A program made the translations under genes and the position numbers. Shown here piece after piece: positions 9,857-19,338 of a DNA stretch of 64,000 nucleotides; the first letter of the stretch is position 1, and the number at the start of each line of letters is the position of its first letter. The notes beneath the pieces are model-generated. The model had not been told where the DNA came from and made no database searches. It saw only the letters and a program-made list of their open reading frames with translations. Source of the stretch: Furfurilactobacillus milii (GTDB lineage: Bacteria > Bacillota > Bacilli > Lactobacillales > Lactobacillaceae); NCBI RefSeq assembly GCF_009864005.1, contig NZ_WEZQ01000005.1, positions 408,535 to 472,534 of the forward strand, read 5' to 3'.

Positions 9857-10569
9857 GAACGAATTACGTATCCTGTTCCACGAACTGTTTGAATGTAACT
9901 TTCCTCACCTGGGCGATCGATTTTATTACGCAGATAACGAATGTAAACGTCCACGACATTAGTCTCAACCTCTGATTCGTAACCCCATACTTTTTGTAAC
10001 AGTACATCACGTGCTAACACAACATTGACGTTTTCCATCAGTGTCAGTAACAGCTCGTATTCACGCTTGGTCAAATTAATAATTTCATCACCGCGACGAA
10101 CGATCCGATTTTCCTTTTCGATTCGCAGATCCTTATATTCAACAACCGTTTGTTTGAAGTTTTTCTGTTCACCTTCAATATCGATCCGCCGTAGCAGTGC
10201 CCGTACACGAGCCAGTAGTTCTTCAATAGCAAATGGCTTAACGATGTAGTCGTCAGCTCCGTGATCAAGACCAGAAACTCGATCAATCACTGAATCACGC
10301 GCCGTCATCATCACAATTGGTGTGCTCTTTACTTCCCGAACTCGCCGGCAAACCTCTAAACCATTTAATTCCGGTAGCATCAAGTCAAGTAAAATAACAT
10401 CAAAGTCGGTTTCAAGTGCAGCCTCCAGACCTGTCCGACCGTTGTATTCCACTTGGGTTGTGTACCCTTCATGTTTCAATTCAAGGTCAACAAAGCGAGC
10501 TAGGTTCTTCTCATCTTCAATGATGAGAATGCTATACTTCTTCGCATTTGTTTGTTCCGTGTTTTCCAT
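9853..10569 (-). CDS. arlR: OmpR-family response regulator, ArlR-like
   Basis: DNA-binding partner of the downstream kinase, 238 residues. Receiver domain (about 12-125): phospho-acceptor Asp62 in [12 protein letters not shown], conserved Thr in VMMTARD and Lys in DDYIVKPF. The C-terminal winged helix (about 140-238) ends with VRGTGYVIR, as in OmpR proteins. The start follows GGAG and a promoter at 10591-10620 lies just upstream. The gene order (regulator then kinase, 4-bp overlap) matches ArlRS/CsrRS systems, which often control envelope, adhesion and stress genes. Confidence 0.92.
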   Translation of the reverse strand: MENTEQTNAKKYSILIIEDEKNLARFVDLELKHEGYTTQVEYNGRTGLEAALETDFDVILLDLMLPELNGLEVCRRVREVKSTPIVMMTARDSVIDRVSGLDHGADDYIVKPFAIEELLARVRALLRRIDIEGEQKNFKQTVVEYKDLRIEKENRIVRRGDEIINLTKREYELLLTLMENVNVVLARDVLLQKVWGYESEVETNVVDVYIRYLRNKIDRPGEESYIQTVRGTGYVIRS

Positions 10570-10590
10570 TTAATTAACACTCCACATTTT

Positions 10591-10620
10591 ATTATCGTTC
10601 TCTAAGTCTGAACGGTTCAA
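10591..10620 (-). promoter_or_regulatory. Promoter of the arlRS-like operon
   Basis: TTGAAC (10615-10620) and GATAAT (10591-10596) spaced by 18 bp on the minus strand, immediately before the response regulator leader. Confidence 0.6.
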
Positions 10621-10693
10621 TTTTTAACAACGCTCTCATTTTATCATTTAACCGCCATTTCTGCTAGCATCACCGGTTGTCCCGTTTGAAACC

Positions 10694-11560
10694 TCAATGT
10701 CTTGTCCGAGACAGCGAATAAAATAGGTTAAATGACGTGTAAAAAAGCACGCCAATTACAAGCCAAGAAACAATCGCCACATTGAAGTGTGAAAATACCA
10801 GCAATCCGACGAGGACGCCAACAATACCAGACAATGATGCAATACTGGCTACCTTGCGATCATAGTCCCCATAGTACACAAACAGACTACTGCCAGCAGC
10901 AACTGATAGTGCCGATCCACTCATCATAATTGGAAAAGCGACTAAGGGGTTTAATCCTAGCGCGTAGATAGTAGCTGTCGTTAGCGCATAAGATCCGATA
11001 CCGATATTATTCAGTGCCCCATAGAGTATCTGCAACCCACAACCGACAATCAGTGACAGTCCGCTGAGTCGTAAGGCCGTCCCATTGCCAGCAATTAAAT
11101 GTAACCGGCCAGCTAAAATGAATAGCCCTGCAATAATTAAACCACATGCAATCCATCGTTTGATCGTCCTTTCAGGCAATTTCACAACAAAGCGAGGACT
11201 CAACACCGCTCCCACTACTTGCGCAACTACTAATGCCAATAGGGTCACCGGGTCCACTTTAACGACACCAATGAACCCGACAGCCATCAGAACAAATGGT
11301 ACGACGCCTTGAACATTAAGTGTTCCTGGCAGTCGCTTCACGGACACCCATTTAGTTGGTGTATAAATGGCTGTGCTGACCGCAAAGTCGGACACCCCTA
11401 ACGTGGATAAAAAGAAAATCAGCATTCCGCTCAACGCTACCCCAATTGTCGGTGCGGGCGAGCGACGCACCGCATCCCAGTGACGGTAAAGGTCGACACC
11501 AACATATACCGCAAAACACACGCCCACGATGATTAATACTGCTAATAGTCCCGTTCGCAT
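10694..11560 (-). CDS. TSUP-family (TauE/SafE) membrane permease
   Basis: A 288-residue polytopic protein with about eight hydrophobic segments in two repeats, consistent with the TauE/SafE family that exports sulfite, sulfonates or other organic anions. The two halves contain the typical small-residue-rich turns (GVSDFAVSTAIY near residue 55 and GIGSYALTTATIYALG near 190). The start follows CGGAG. The gene stands alone between the arlRS-like promoter and rpmF, so the context gives no clue to the substrate. Confidence 0.87.
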   Translation of the reverse strand: MRTGLLAVLIIVGVCFAVYVGVDLYRHWDAVRRSPAPTIGVALSGMLIFFLSTLGVSDFAVSTAIYTPTKWVSVKRLPGTLNVQGVVPFVLMAVGFIGVVKVDPVTLLALVVAQVVGAVLSPRFVVKLPERTIKRWIACGLIIAGLFILAGRLHLIAGNGTALRLSGLSLIVGCGLQILYGALNNIGIGSYALTTATIYALGLNPLVAFPIMMSGSALSVAAGSSLFVYYGDYDRKVASIASLSGIVGVLVGLLVFSHFNVAIVSWLVIGVLFYTSFNLFYSLSRTRH

Positions 11561-11768
11561 GGATCACACTCCGTTCATAAAGATTACAAGCAATGATTAT
11601 ACCGTAATTCTCACAGTATTTTCGCCCCAAAGGTAAGAATAAAGTCCACATCACCACTAATATTTGAGGCCAGTAAAACGCCCAGCTAACCGGTGGTGTA
11701 TTGTCAGCCTTTCCCGTAGCTTCAATATAAAGTGAGTCTCTTAAACTAACTGGCAAAAAAGCGAGAAA

Positions 11769-11803
11769 AAAACACCTGAGAGCCTAGGCCTCTCAGATGT
11801 TTT
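11769..11803 (-). terminator. Terminator after rpmF
   Basis: Inverted arms around CTGAGAG/CTCTCAG with loop CCTAGG, followed by a T7 run on the minus strand, 11 bp past the rpmF stop. Confidence 0.85.
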
Positions 11804-11813
11804 CAATAATGAA

Positions 11814-11999
11814 TTAAGCGTTGTTAGCAGTCTTAACGACTTGCTTGCCATCGTAGTATCCGCAACTAGGGCAGACACGATGTGACATCCGTAATTCACC
11901 ACAGTTTGGGCATGGAGCCAAATTAGGCGTTGCTAATTTGATGTGACCTCGACGCTTCAACTTCTTTTCTTTAGATGTTTTCCGTGCTGGTACAGCCAT
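11814..11999 (-). CDS. rpmF: Large ribosomal subunit protein bL32
   Basis: 61-residue ribosomal protein of the 50S subunit. It begins [19 protein letters not shown] at 11999 behind a strong AAGGAGGTG site; the longer frame from 12035 adds 12 residues that are not part of the family. It is the zinc-binding form, with CPNC and CPSC pairs. It follows the DUF177 gene on the same strand, the order seen across Firmicutes (ylbN-rpmF). Confidence 0.97.
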   Translation of the reverse strand: MAVPARKTSKEKKLKRRGHIKLATPNLAPCPNCGELRMSHRVCPSCGYYDGKQVVKTANNA

Positions 12000-12063
12000 G
12001 TGAACGAGCACCTCCTTGAATGATTTTATCCACACATGTGTTTTTAAAATCTGCTAAGCCATC

Positions 12064-12615
12064 CTACCGGTCTTGGTCCTGATCAGGGAACAATCCCTTT
12101 AACTTAGCGAGACGTGGATCAATGGGTTGATTTTCTTCCTGTTCAGCTGTGTAATCGTCCTCAGAAATAACTTCCCAACCATTTCCAGTTGGCATGTCCT
12201 GACCATTACGTTCTGACTCAGTTAGAATTTGCATAGGAATTTGGGCAATGATATTGTCAATCACACCCTCATCTAAGTCAACAGTTTGAGTCTCCAAGAG
12301 TAAAACCGTTTCGTTTTCCTCATAGCGATCAAAGTGACTCTCTTCCGTGATGTAAATCTCGTTCATGTCAAAGTCAAACGGAAAATCCACCGGTGCCAAC
12401 GAACGACTCGAAGGCACTATAGCTTTACCGCTAACCTTAACATCTAGTAGCACATCGTCACGATCAACCATAACGGTTCCAACCACTTTAACGGGATCGA
12501 TGTCGATAACCCGATCGGCGAACCGATCAAGCATCTTCACTTTCACATCTAAAGTTTCGTCGATCCGCAGTGGCTCATTACGATACTTTTCAAGCTCTTT
12601 GAGCGACCATTTCAT
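12064..12615 (-). CDS. YceD/DUF177-family protein (YlbN-like)
   Basis: An acidic 183-residue protein of the YceD/DUF177 family. The start is ATG 12615 behind AGGAGG, giving the N-terminus MKWSLKELEKYRNEPL. The family is nearly always encoded just before rpmF, and the plant and bacterial homologues are linked to 23S rRNA processing or accumulation. That function is inferred from the family; no catalytic motif is visible. The usual C-terminal signature DPRLAKLKGLF is present. Confidence 0.9.
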   Translation of the reverse strand: MKWSLKELEKYRNEPLRIDETLDVKVKMLDRFADRVIDIDPVKVVGTVMVDRDDVLLDVKVSGKAIVPSSRSLAPVDFPFDFDMNEIYITEESHFDRYEENETVLLLETQTVDLDEGVIDNIIAQIPMQILTESERNGQDMPTGNGWEVISEDDYTAEQEENQPIDPRLAKLKGLFPDQDQDR

Positions 12616-12699
12616 CGATAAACCTCCTAATGCAACGAATTTCATTATACCGGCGCATTAATACAATGTCAACGTAAAATCCTTGACAGCCAAATGATT

Positions 12700-13848
12700 C
12701 TATTTGGTGCCTATTCGGATGGGGTCATGACGAAAGTCCTGCGACTGCCCCGTTAACATTTCGTATAGCATACCGGCACGATAGTCTAAATTTAACGTCG
12801 TTTTTTTTAAGTTCTGGTCAAACCTAGTTACGACGGGTAGTCCAAACGTTTTTTTATGTGCGTTTAAATACTGTTGACCAGCTGATGTAAAACCAAGTAA
12901 CCGCAAGTAGTCTGTTTGACCGGGTGTCATTTCGTTATCAAGCGCGTGAACTAAAGCATACAAACAGACACGTTGTAATCGTGAATACGTATATCGTTTT
13001 GTCTTAATAGCGACTAAGAAATCATCCCAGTGCGACTGCGTTTCTGCAGCTTCCTTCAAACGATAATCTAAGCCTTCAGACATCTGATAAATTTGGTGCA
13101 AAGACGCCGTTGGCATCATCAATAAAGTATGCCGTAACAACGCCCACATCTTGGGTGACCACCCCTTCAATGGCGTCAAATGGCGAATATCAGCAAACGT
13201 CTCAGCCGGCACATTCGCTGCCACATTAACACCACGCTGATGACCGAGAACGGTCTGTCTGATGGCAGTTGCACTCGAATAGCCCCGTGGATTCATTTGG
13301 TCATCATGGTACTCACTGCCAACCCTTGCCACCGGCATCAACTTCAATGGTGACGACAACTTTGCGTTCGCAACGGCGTAACCATAGCCAAGAATATCGT
13401 TGGGTTGATCCAAACGAAATCCGGTTTGTGACTCTAATTGCGCGTTAAATAAAGTGGCATAGGTTTCATTAAACGTCTTAAACACCTGCGAATCATTGAC
13501 TGTCGCATGAGCCAACGCTGCAAAGTCCGTTTGCTCATGTTCGGCGCCAAAAACTAGCGTCGGTACTTGCATGGCAGATAACAATGACAAGGCCCCTTGT
13601 GCGAACAAGTGGGCCGGCTGAACAGCCCAGTGAAATGGCAACTCTACTACGAGATCAGCCCCATTATGAAGTGCCTCTGACGCTCGCTGCCACTTATTGA
13701 ATATGGCTGCTTCACCGCGTTGAACAAAATTGCCGCTCATGACAGCGATAACGACGTCAGCACCTGTAACCGCTCGTGCTTGCTGCAAATGATATCGATG
13801 ACCGTTATGAAATGGATTATACTCCGCCACAACACCTACTGCCTGCAT
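12700..13848 (-). CDS. tmcAL: tRNA(Met) cytidine acetate ligase TmcAL (YlbM family)
   Basis: ATP-dependent ligase that puts acetate on N4 of the wobble cytidine of elongator tRNA(Met). The N-terminus GVVAEYNPFHNGHRYHLQQA is the nucleotidyltransferase HxGH-like motif, and VMSGNFVQRGEAAIFNKWQRA follows as in YlbM. The start is ATG 13848 (GGAAGG site), 382 residues; the track-length frame to 13926 would overlap the methyltransferase gene by 74 bp without its own ribosome binding site. It follows yqeM by 4 bp, linking it to the yqe block. Confidence 0.93.
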   Translation of the reverse strand: MQAVGVVAEYNPFHNGHRYHLQQARAVTGADVVIAVMSGNFVQRGEAAIFNKWQRASEALHNGADLVVELPFHWAVQPAHLFAQGALSLLSAMQVPTLVFGAEHEQTDFAALAHATVNDSQVFKTFNETYATLFNAQLESQTGFRLDQPNDILGYGYAVANAKLSSPLKLMPVARVGSEYHDDQMNPRGYSSATAIRQTVLGHQRGVNVAANVPAETFADIRHLTPLKGWSPKMWALLRHTLLMMPTASLHQIYQMSEGLDYRLKEAAETQSHWDDFLVAIKTKRYTYSRLQRVCLYALVHALDNEMTPGQTDYLRLLGFTSAGQQYLNAHKKTFGLPVVTRFDQNLKKTTLNLDYRAGMLYEMLTGQSQDFRHDPIRIGTK

Positions 13849-13852
13849 AATG

Positions 13853-14593
13853 TCATCCTTCCCGTCGACAGTCAAAGAACCAACGTGTTGTATCTGCCTT
13901 TGGCTCTGCTTTCCCAAAGTCGGCAAACACCTGAATCTGATTAAAGCCTGCCTGTGTCAATAATCGTTGATATGTTGCCAGTGGATACGTTCTTTCCACA
14001 TGCAGTTCAGCGTGGTGGTCATAACCCTTAATTGAGTCATTCCAAATAAAAAAATTCAAATCGTGCTCAACCTGGTGTTCAGCATCGCCTTCATAACTGG
14101 TCCACATGAACGCACGATGATCATCGTGAAAATTGTACATATATCCGGGATAGACGTCATCTGTTTGATGCGGTGTAATGACGTCAAACAGATAATGACC
14201 ATTGGCAGTCAAATGTGCAGCGGCCTCGCGAAACGCCTCCGCCATCTCCTCTTCATTGGGCAAATAGCAAAGAGAATCGTCAAAACAAGTAATTGTATTA
14301 TACATTTCAAGATCGCCTAATGCAGTCATATCCCCCTGAATCAACGGCAATTCAACACCAACTGTCTGCGCCTTGCTTGCAGCAATGCTCAACATCTCTG
14401 GCGCTAGATCCAGACCGGTCACTTGGTATCCAGACTGAATCATCTTAATCGCTAACCGACCAGTACCGCATGCTAAGTCCAGCACGCTGTCAGTCTTCGC
14501 GACTCCTCGAGAGCGCACAAAACCCAGCCATGAGTCATACATAGCTGGGTCAAACAGTTCATCATAAAAATCGGCAAACTGTCCGTAAATCAT
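13853..14593 (-). CDS. Class I SAM-dependent methyltransferase (YqeM-like)
   Basis: A 246-residue Rossmann-fold methyltransferase. Motif I is SVLDLACGTGRLAIKM (about residue 38-53), followed by an acidic residue in VTGLDLAPEML. The start ATG 14593 overlaps the rsfS stop as ATGA; an upstream TTG at 14611 is less likely. The position after rsfS matches yqeM of Bacillus, whose substrate is not established. The C-terminal half resembles the small-molecule methyltransferase lid rather than an RNA-binding domain. Confidence 0.88.
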   Translation of the reverse strand: MIYGQFADFYDELFDPAMYDSWLGFVRSRGVAKTDSVLDLACGTGRLAIKMIQSGYQVTGLDLAPEMLSIAASKAQTVGVELPLIQGDMTALGDLEMYNTITCFDDSLCYLPNEEEMAEAFREAAAHLTANGHYLFDVITPHQTDDVYPGYMYNFHDDHRAFMWTSYEGDAEHQVEHDLNFFIWNDSIKGYDHHAELHVERTYPLATYQRLLTQAGFNQIQVFADFGKAEPKADTTRWFFDCRREG

Positions 14594-14952
14594 GCTGTTT
14601 CGCCCAACCAATCTGTTAGGTTAACCATCGGCGCATCTGACCATAATTTTTCTAAATCATAGTAATGACGCTGTTCTTCTTGGAAAATGTGAACAACAAT
14701 GTCACCAAAATCTAGCAGAACCCAAGTGCCTTCTGCCTTACCTTCAACCCGGCGAACCGTTACACCGGCCTCACCTTCAGCATCCAAAATAGCCTGAGTA
14801 ATCGCCTGAACTTGACGCTTAGAACCACCATTCATAATGGCAAAATAATCGGCCACTAAGCTAACCTGCTCAACATCTAACGCCACAATATCCTCAGCAC
14901 GTTTAGCATCTCCGGCCTTAACAGCCACTTCCAACATTTGTTTACTATCCAA
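14590..14952 (-). CDS. rsfS: Ribosome silencing factor RsfS
   Basis: A 120-residue RsfS/DUF143 protein that binds uL14 on the 50S subunit and blocks subunit joining in starvation. Family segments are visible: DIVALDVEQVSLVADYFAI, RRVEGKAEGTWVLLDFGDIVVHIF and RHYYDLEKLWSDAP. Full length and intact. It overlaps the following methyltransferase gene by 4 bp and follows yqeK by 26 bp. Confidence 0.97.
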   Translation of the reverse strand: MDSKQMLEVAVKAGDAKRAEDIVALDVEQVSLVADYFAIMNGGSKRQVQAITQAILDAEGEAGVTVRRVEGKAEGTWVLLDFGDIVVHIFQEEQRHYYDLEKLWSDAPMVNLTDWLGETA

Positions 14953-14978
14953 AATAGTTCCTCATTTCACTTAATTGA

Positions 14979-15596
14979 TTAATAGTTATATTTCATTTGC
15001 TTCTGAGCGACCCAACGATTAAACGTTAATAAGGTTGCCGGATAAATCGGCGCATTCTTTTCAGCTAAATACAGCATTGTGTGCTTCGTCTGAAAAGCAA
15101 CCCCAGCACGCAGATCTTTGTGGGTTATCTGTCTAGCCTCATCAACACCATCAAAATTACGCTCGGGTTCAATGTAATCCGCCATATAAACAACTTGAGC
15201 CAACGGTGACATTTCCACAGCGCCCGTGGTGTGATAACGGACAGCGTTTAAAATGTCTTCATCATCAATGCCGAGCTCATCACGAATAAATTCTGCGCCC
15301 ACAATACCATGCCAAATGGCGTTGCCCCAATTCAGGAGATCTGGATCCATTTGATGTTTTTTAATCATGCCGATGAACGCTTCATCGCTACGCTCCTTAG
15401 CATAATCATGGATCAAACCAGCAATACTAGCCTTTTCCAAATCAACACCATTCTCTTCAGCTAACTGAATTGCAGTCTGTTCTACGCGCAAACAATGATT
15501 GAACCGTTTGTCACGCAACTGTTGATGAACTGCTTCAACCAATTCATCACGTGTGCCTTTATAAAGATGCTGCTGATAACGCATTGTCTTACTCAT
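14979..15596 (-). CDS. yqeK: HD-domain Ap4A hydrolase YqeK
   Basis: Symmetrical bis(5'-nucleosyl)-tetraphosphatase of the YqeK family, splitting Ap4A into two ADP. The HD signature is GLIHDYAKE, preceded by a metal-ligand His in RFNHCLRVEQTA and followed by WHGIVGAEF and YHTTG; a second Asp lies in YMADYIEPERNF. The start ATG 15596 overlaps the end of nadD by 8 bp, giving 205 residues, the usual length. The longer frame from 15629 would lie inside nadD. Confidence 0.94.
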   Translation of the reverse strand: MSKTMRYQQHLYKGTRDELVEAVHQQLRDKRFNHCLRVEQTAIQLAEENGVDLEKASIAGLIHDYAKERSDEAFIGMIKKHQMDPDLLNWGNAIWHGIVGAEFIRDELGIDDEDILNAVRYHTTGAVEMSPLAQVVYMADYIEPERNFDGVDEARQITHKDLRAGVAFQTKHTMLYLAEKNAPIYPATLLTFNRWVAQKQMKYNY

Positions 15597-16230
15597 GATA
15601 CAACTGATGCTCCTTAATGTATGCTTCAACTGCCTCTGGAACTAAGTAGTGAATCGATTGCCCGCGTTTGACACGATCACGAATCATTGAACTGCTGATG
15701 TCAATTGTCGGCACATCGACCCAAATAACTGGATATGGCGTTTGTTTCTTATAGCCAGCTCGACCAACGCCAACAAACGTCACTATTTTTGCCAACTCGT
15801 CGATACGATGCCATTTCGGCAGATAGGCCACTTCATCCCCACCAATAATAAAGTAATACTCAGTTTTTGGATGACGCGTCTTCAAATCCACCATCGTGTC
15901 ATACGTGTAGCTTTTGCCACCACGTTGAATTTCACTCATCTCTAAGTCAAACAACGGGTTTCCGAAAATAGCCCGACGAACCATTCTTGCGCGTAGCAAA
16001 GGATCAATTGCGAGTTTAGGGTCAATATGCGGAGGCTGAGCGTTGGGCATAAAAAGAACCTTATTTAATCCCAATTGCTTACCCACCTGATCCGCAATAA
16101 TAAGATGACCTAAGTGTGGCGGATTAAAAGTCCCACCCAACATGCCTACCCGTTGTTTAGGCATTTCTGTGACCATTTCTGTCATCACTTGAGTGCCCGT
16201 TTGTTTAGTCGTTAACGTCGATGTAATCAT
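15589..16230 (-). CDS. nadD: Nicotinate-nucleotide adenylyltransferase
   Basis: Joins nicotinate mononucleotide and ATP to make deamido-NAD in NAD synthesis. The nucleotidyltransferase motif GMLGGTFNPPHLGHLIIAD and the C-terminal ISSSMIRDRVKRG (SxSxxR type) are both present. The 213-residue frame starts at 16230 behind a modest AGGGAT site; ATG 16185 is an alternative because the first 25 residues precede the conserved fold. It lies between yhbY and yqeK as in other Firmicutes. Confidence 0.96.
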   Translation of the reverse strand: MITSTLTTKQTGTQVMTEMVTEMPKQRVGMLGGTFNPPHLGHLIIADQVGKQLGLNKVLFMPNAQPPHIDPKLAIDPLLRARMVRRAIFGNPLFDLEMSEIQRGGKSYTYDTMVDLKTRHPKTEYYFIIGGDEVAYLPKWHRIDELAKIVTFVGVGRAGYKKQTPYPVIWVDVPTIDISSSMIRDRVKRGQSIHYLVPEAVEAYIKEHQLYHE

Positions 16231-16267
16231 TGTCTATCCCTACTTATTTCACGTGTTTACCCTAACA

Positions 16268-16582
16268 CTAAACCAATGTTGCAACCTTTTTAGATAACCG
16301 TTGATTATCTGGATCCGTTGCAGGCATAAACAATACCAGCGTATGACCGATTGTTTGGACCACAGTAATCCGCGGATTTTTTTCAATAAAGGTCTTTGCC
16401 TCTGCGACGGTTGCATCTGCACTTTGTAACAAATTTACCTTTATCAGTTCACGTTTCTCCAAGGCACCAGTTAATTGGTCTAACCACGTTGCTGTCAAGC
16501 CGTTCTTTCCCACTGAAAACAGTGGACGTAGTGAATGTGCTTCAGAACGTAAAAAATGTTTTTGTTTACCCTTTAAATCCAT
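16268..16582 (-). CDS. yhbY: CRM-domain RNA-binding protein YhbY
   Basis: A 104-residue CRM-domain protein associated with pre-50S ribosomes. The N-terminus LKGKQKHFLRSEAHSLRPLF and the GxxG-like loop SVGKNGLTATWLDQL are typical. It follows yqeH by 17 bp with its own GGGAGAG site. In most Firmicutes aroE lies between yqeH and yhbY; here it is absent from this spot. Confidence 0.95.
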   Translation of the reverse strand: MDLKGKQKHFLRSEAHSLRPLFSVGKNGLTATWLDQLTGALEKRELIKVNLLQSADATVAEAKTFIEKNPRITVVQTIGHTLVLFMPATDPDNQRLSKKVATLV

Positions 16583-16599
16583 ATAATGTCTCTCCCGTT

Positions 16600-17745
16600 T
16601 TAAATCATTGCGCGTCTTAGCAAGACGTTGACGCCTTTTGGCGCCCAGCCAGCAATCGTTACATTGGTAGGAACTGTTACCCAGCCCAATCCTTCAATAA
16701 CGAGATCACTTTTCTCCGTTGTGCGAAATTCGTGTCTTGTCAATTCAGGTAGATCTGCCAACTCTTCCTGGGAAGGTGGTGTGAGTATCTCACCAGCGTG
16801 ATCACGATAAAATTCATCCGCGTGTGCCAATTTTGTTCGATGGATCATTAGATTGTTCTCAAAATAGGCACTAACACCGGTTGTTCGACTGTCTGTTGTT
16901 GCAGACAATAAATCGAACCTCGCTACTGCACCCATGAACAACGTTTGTTCACCTTGTAGCTGATAAACACGTGGCTTGATTTCCTTTTGTGGCGCAACAT
17001 ACTTTAAAGCCCCTGCACTTAGAAAATGAGCCATCTGTTCAGGATGAATAATTCCTGGTGTGTCAACTAAAACATGATCTTCTCCAAGTGGAATTTCAAT
17101 CTTGTCTAACGTCGTCCCAGGGAAACGTGAGGTTGTGATCAGATCAGCAACACCAGAGTTTTGTTTTAAAATCTGATTAATCAATGTTGACTTACCAACG
17201 TTGGTAACACCCACAACATAAACGTCACGATCACCGCGATATTTATCAATCAATGTCAACAGATCATCCACATCGCGGCCATTCTTTGCGCTCAACAATG
17301 TGGTTGCCAGTGGTCGCAATCCATTGGCATTAGCTTGTTGACGTACCCAATCAGTCAGTTTACTTCGTTTGAGCGAACGTGGTAAAACATCTTCTTTATT
17401 ACCAACTAGTAGGATCGGATTATCACCAACAAAACGATGTAATCCAGGGATCATACTGCCGTTAAAGTCAAAAATATCAACGACATAGACGATTAGGGCA
17501 TTAGCATCCCGAATCTGAGCTAATAACCGTCTAAAATCGTCATCCGTTAATGACACTGGTACGATTTCGTTGTAATGACGCAAACGAAAACAACGCTGGC
17601 AATATAATTCACCGTTTTCAAGACCTTTTTTTAAGGCCGATTGTGGTGTATAGCCAACGGCCGTGGAATCTGTCGTTTGAATCTTAGCCCCACAGCCAAT
17701 GCAATACAGTGGCTCTGACGTTTCAGTCGTTACTGCTTCACTCAT
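16600..17745 (-). CDS. yqeH: Ribosome biogenesis GTPase YqeH
   Basis: Circularly permuted GTPase needed for 30S assembly. The N-terminal zinc finger carries CIGCGAKIQ and CQRCFRLRHYN. The permuted motif order is visible: G4 (VGNKEDVLP), G5-like SAKNG, then G1 (VVGVTNVGKSTLINQ) and G3 (VDTPGI). The start is ATG 17745 with AGGAGG five bases upstream, giving 381 residues; it overlaps yqeG by 4 bp. The C-terminal domain is complete. Confidence 0.97.
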   Translation of the reverse strand: MSEAVTTETSEPLYCIGCGAKIQTTDSTAVGYTPQSALKKGLENGELYCQRCFRLRHYNEIVPVSLTDDDFRRLLAQIRDANALIVYVVDIFDFNGSMIPGLHRFVGDNPILLVGNKEDVLPRSLKRSKLTDWVRQQANANGLRPLATTLLSAKNGRDVDDLLTLIDKYRGDRDVYVVGVTNVGKSTLINQILKQNSGVADLITTSRFPGTTLDKIEIPLGEDHVLVDTPGIIHPEQMAHFLSAGALKYVAPQKEIKPRVYQLQGEQTLFMGAVARFDLLSATTDSRTTGVSAYFENNLMIHRTKLAHADEFYRDHAGEILTPPSQEELADLPELTRHEFRTTEKSDLVIEGLGWVTVPTNVTIAGWAPKGVNVLLRRAMI

Positions 17746-18269
17746 CGTAAGTCCTCCTGCCATGTCATCGTCGGATAAACACGGCGTAATCGTTGCATCA
17801 CAAAACGCTCAAAAAAACGGTTAATCCGTGTATCCCACTTGTCCGTTTCGATCAACGGCTTCACTAAAATACTACGCACATGCGCGTTATTTGCCGCCCA
17901 CATGTCTGTCATCAACTGATCACCAACCATCACAACTTCACTATTGCTCAATGAGAGCCGCCGTTGTGCTTGACGAATACCGCGCGTTAAAGGTTTTAGT
18001 GAACGTGAAACGAATTCAAGTCCTAATGGCGTGACTGCTCGCGACACACGGGCAGCATTGTTATTTGAAACGACTACAATGCGAATATCATTTGCATGCA
18101 TCGTTTGGATCCACCGTCGTAACTGCGGCGTTCCATCCGGATTATTCCAAGCAATCAACGTATTATCTAAGTCTGTCAAAATAACACGAATGCCCGCTGC
18201 CTTTAATTGTTCAGGCGAAACATTATATATTGCTGAAATCATCCAAGTTGGTTTGAAGTTGGCAATCAT
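17742..18269 (-). CDS. yqeG: YqeG-family HAD-IIIA phosphatase
   Basis: A 175-residue HAD-superfamily hydrolase. The catalytic DxD is in ILTDLDNTLIAWN, motif II in VVVSNN and motif IV region in VMVGDQLMTDMWAAN. The substrate is unknown; Bacillus YqeG is co-transcribed with yqeH and ribosome-related genes. The start follows AAGGAGC. This is the first gene of the yqe operon, with an extended -10 element just upstream (18319-18327). Confidence 0.94.
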   Translation of the reverse strand: MIANFKPTWMISAIYNVSPEQLKAAGIRVILTDLDNTLIAWNNPDGTPQLRRWIQTMHANDIRIVVVSNNNAARVSRAVTPLGLEFVSRSLKPLTRGIRQAQRRLSLSNSEVVMVGDQLMTDMWAANNAHVRSILVKPLIETDKWDTRINRFFERFVMQRLRRVYPTMTWQEDLR

Positions 18270-18318
18270 TTAAAGCTCCTTGCTGCTGACTATTTTTTAG
18301 CACAAAATTATCTAAATC

Positions 18319-18327
18319 ATTATACCA
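18319..18327 (-). promoter_or_regulatory. Extended -10 promoter of the yqeG operon
   Basis: TGGTATAAT on the minus strand, about 50 bp before the yqeG start. No good -35 hexamer is visible, which is common for extended -10 promoters. Confidence 0.55.
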
Positions 18328-18345
18328 GAAAGCACTTAAAAATGC

Positions 18346-19245
18346 TTATTCCACCGGTTTCGAATCACGTAAACGATTTACCACCGCCTGCATATCCTCA
18401 GGTAATGGCGCAGTGCAGGTCTGTCGCTGTTGCGTGACAGGATCTGTAAATGATAATTGCCATGCATGCAATGCCTGTCGTTGCATTAACCTAAGAGATC
18501 CACCATATAAACGATCACCGAGTAGCGGATGACCGATGCTCTGCATGTGCACTCTAATCTGATGAGTCCGTCCTGTTTTTAAATTTAATTCAACTAATGC
18601 GATATTTTCAAACTGTTCTAACACTTTATATTCAGTAATTGCAGATTGTCCGTTTGAAGTTATCGCTCTAGCAACCTGTCCATCCACTCGTCCAATTGGA
18701 CTGTCAATAACACCGTGATCGTTCTCAAATCTTCCTTCCACCAGTGCGAGGTATGTTTTTCGCATTGTGTGCTGATCTACTTGAGGGGCAATCATTCCCT
18801 GAACAATACCATTACGTGCCACCAACATGATGCCGCTTGTATCACGATCTAGACGAGTGATTAAATGTGGCACTAAATTATCAGCATTATTGGCCACGAG
18901 CCAGCCTTTGATGCGATTGACCATCGTTGTTTGCTGATCGCTTGGTCCAGGAACAGCGTTAACACCTGCATTTTTATTAACTACCAGCCAATTTTCATCA
19001 GCCATCAAAACATCGATTGGTTCCTTATCAACAGCAACGTTCCCATCACTAGGCTCGTTGGGCAACGACAACGTGACAACATCACCAATTGCAACTGCCT
19101 GATCTGGCTGAGTGATTTGTTGATTCAACGCTATCCTGCCTCCAAGATGCCGCTGACGAGTCCATAAATTATGACTGATGCCTTGTGCAAACAAAAATTG
19201 TTTGACGCTGACATAAGTTGCGGTTGAACGCCAACTAAATTTCAA
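18346..19245 (-). CDS. RluA-family 23S/tRNA pseudouridine synthase
   Basis: Pseudouridine synthase of the RluA/RluD family, 299 residues. An S4-like N-terminal domain (about 15-70) precedes the catalytic domain with HLITRLDRDTSGIMLVAR, in which the Asp is the nucleophile, then LKTGRTHQIRVHMQSIGHP. The target uridine cannot be told from sequence. The start appears to be a TTG at 19245: the N-terminus MKFSWRSTATYVSVKQFL aligns with the family and no nearby in-frame ATG fits. The ribosome binding site is weak, suggesting modest expression. Confidence 0.93.
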   Translation of the reverse strand: MKFSWRSTATYVSVKQFLFAQGISHNLWTRQRHLGGRIALNQQITQPDQAVAIGDVVTLSLPNEPSDGNVAVDKEPIDVLMADENWLVVNKNAGVNAVPGPSDQQTTMVNRIKGWLVANNADNLVPHLITRLDRDTSGIMLVARNGIVQGMIAPQVDQHTMRKTYLALVEGRFENDHGVIDSPIGRVDGQVARAITSNGQSAITEYKVLEQFENIALVELNLKTGRTHQIRVHMQSIGHPLLGDRLYGGSLRLMQRQALHAWQLSFTDPVTQQRQTCTAPLPEDMQAVVNRLRDSKPVE

Positions 19246-19338
19246 TGTTTTGCTAACCCACTTTCTGGTGTATTTCTACTATTATATAACACAAGATTAA
19301 TAATAATATTTGATCAAAAGCACAATAAAGCCATCTAA

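Noticed and set aside
11352..11756. 134-codon open frame overlapping the TSUP permease start
   Set aside because: It lies in another frame across the permease N-terminus and promoter, has no ribosome binding site and reads as random sequence.
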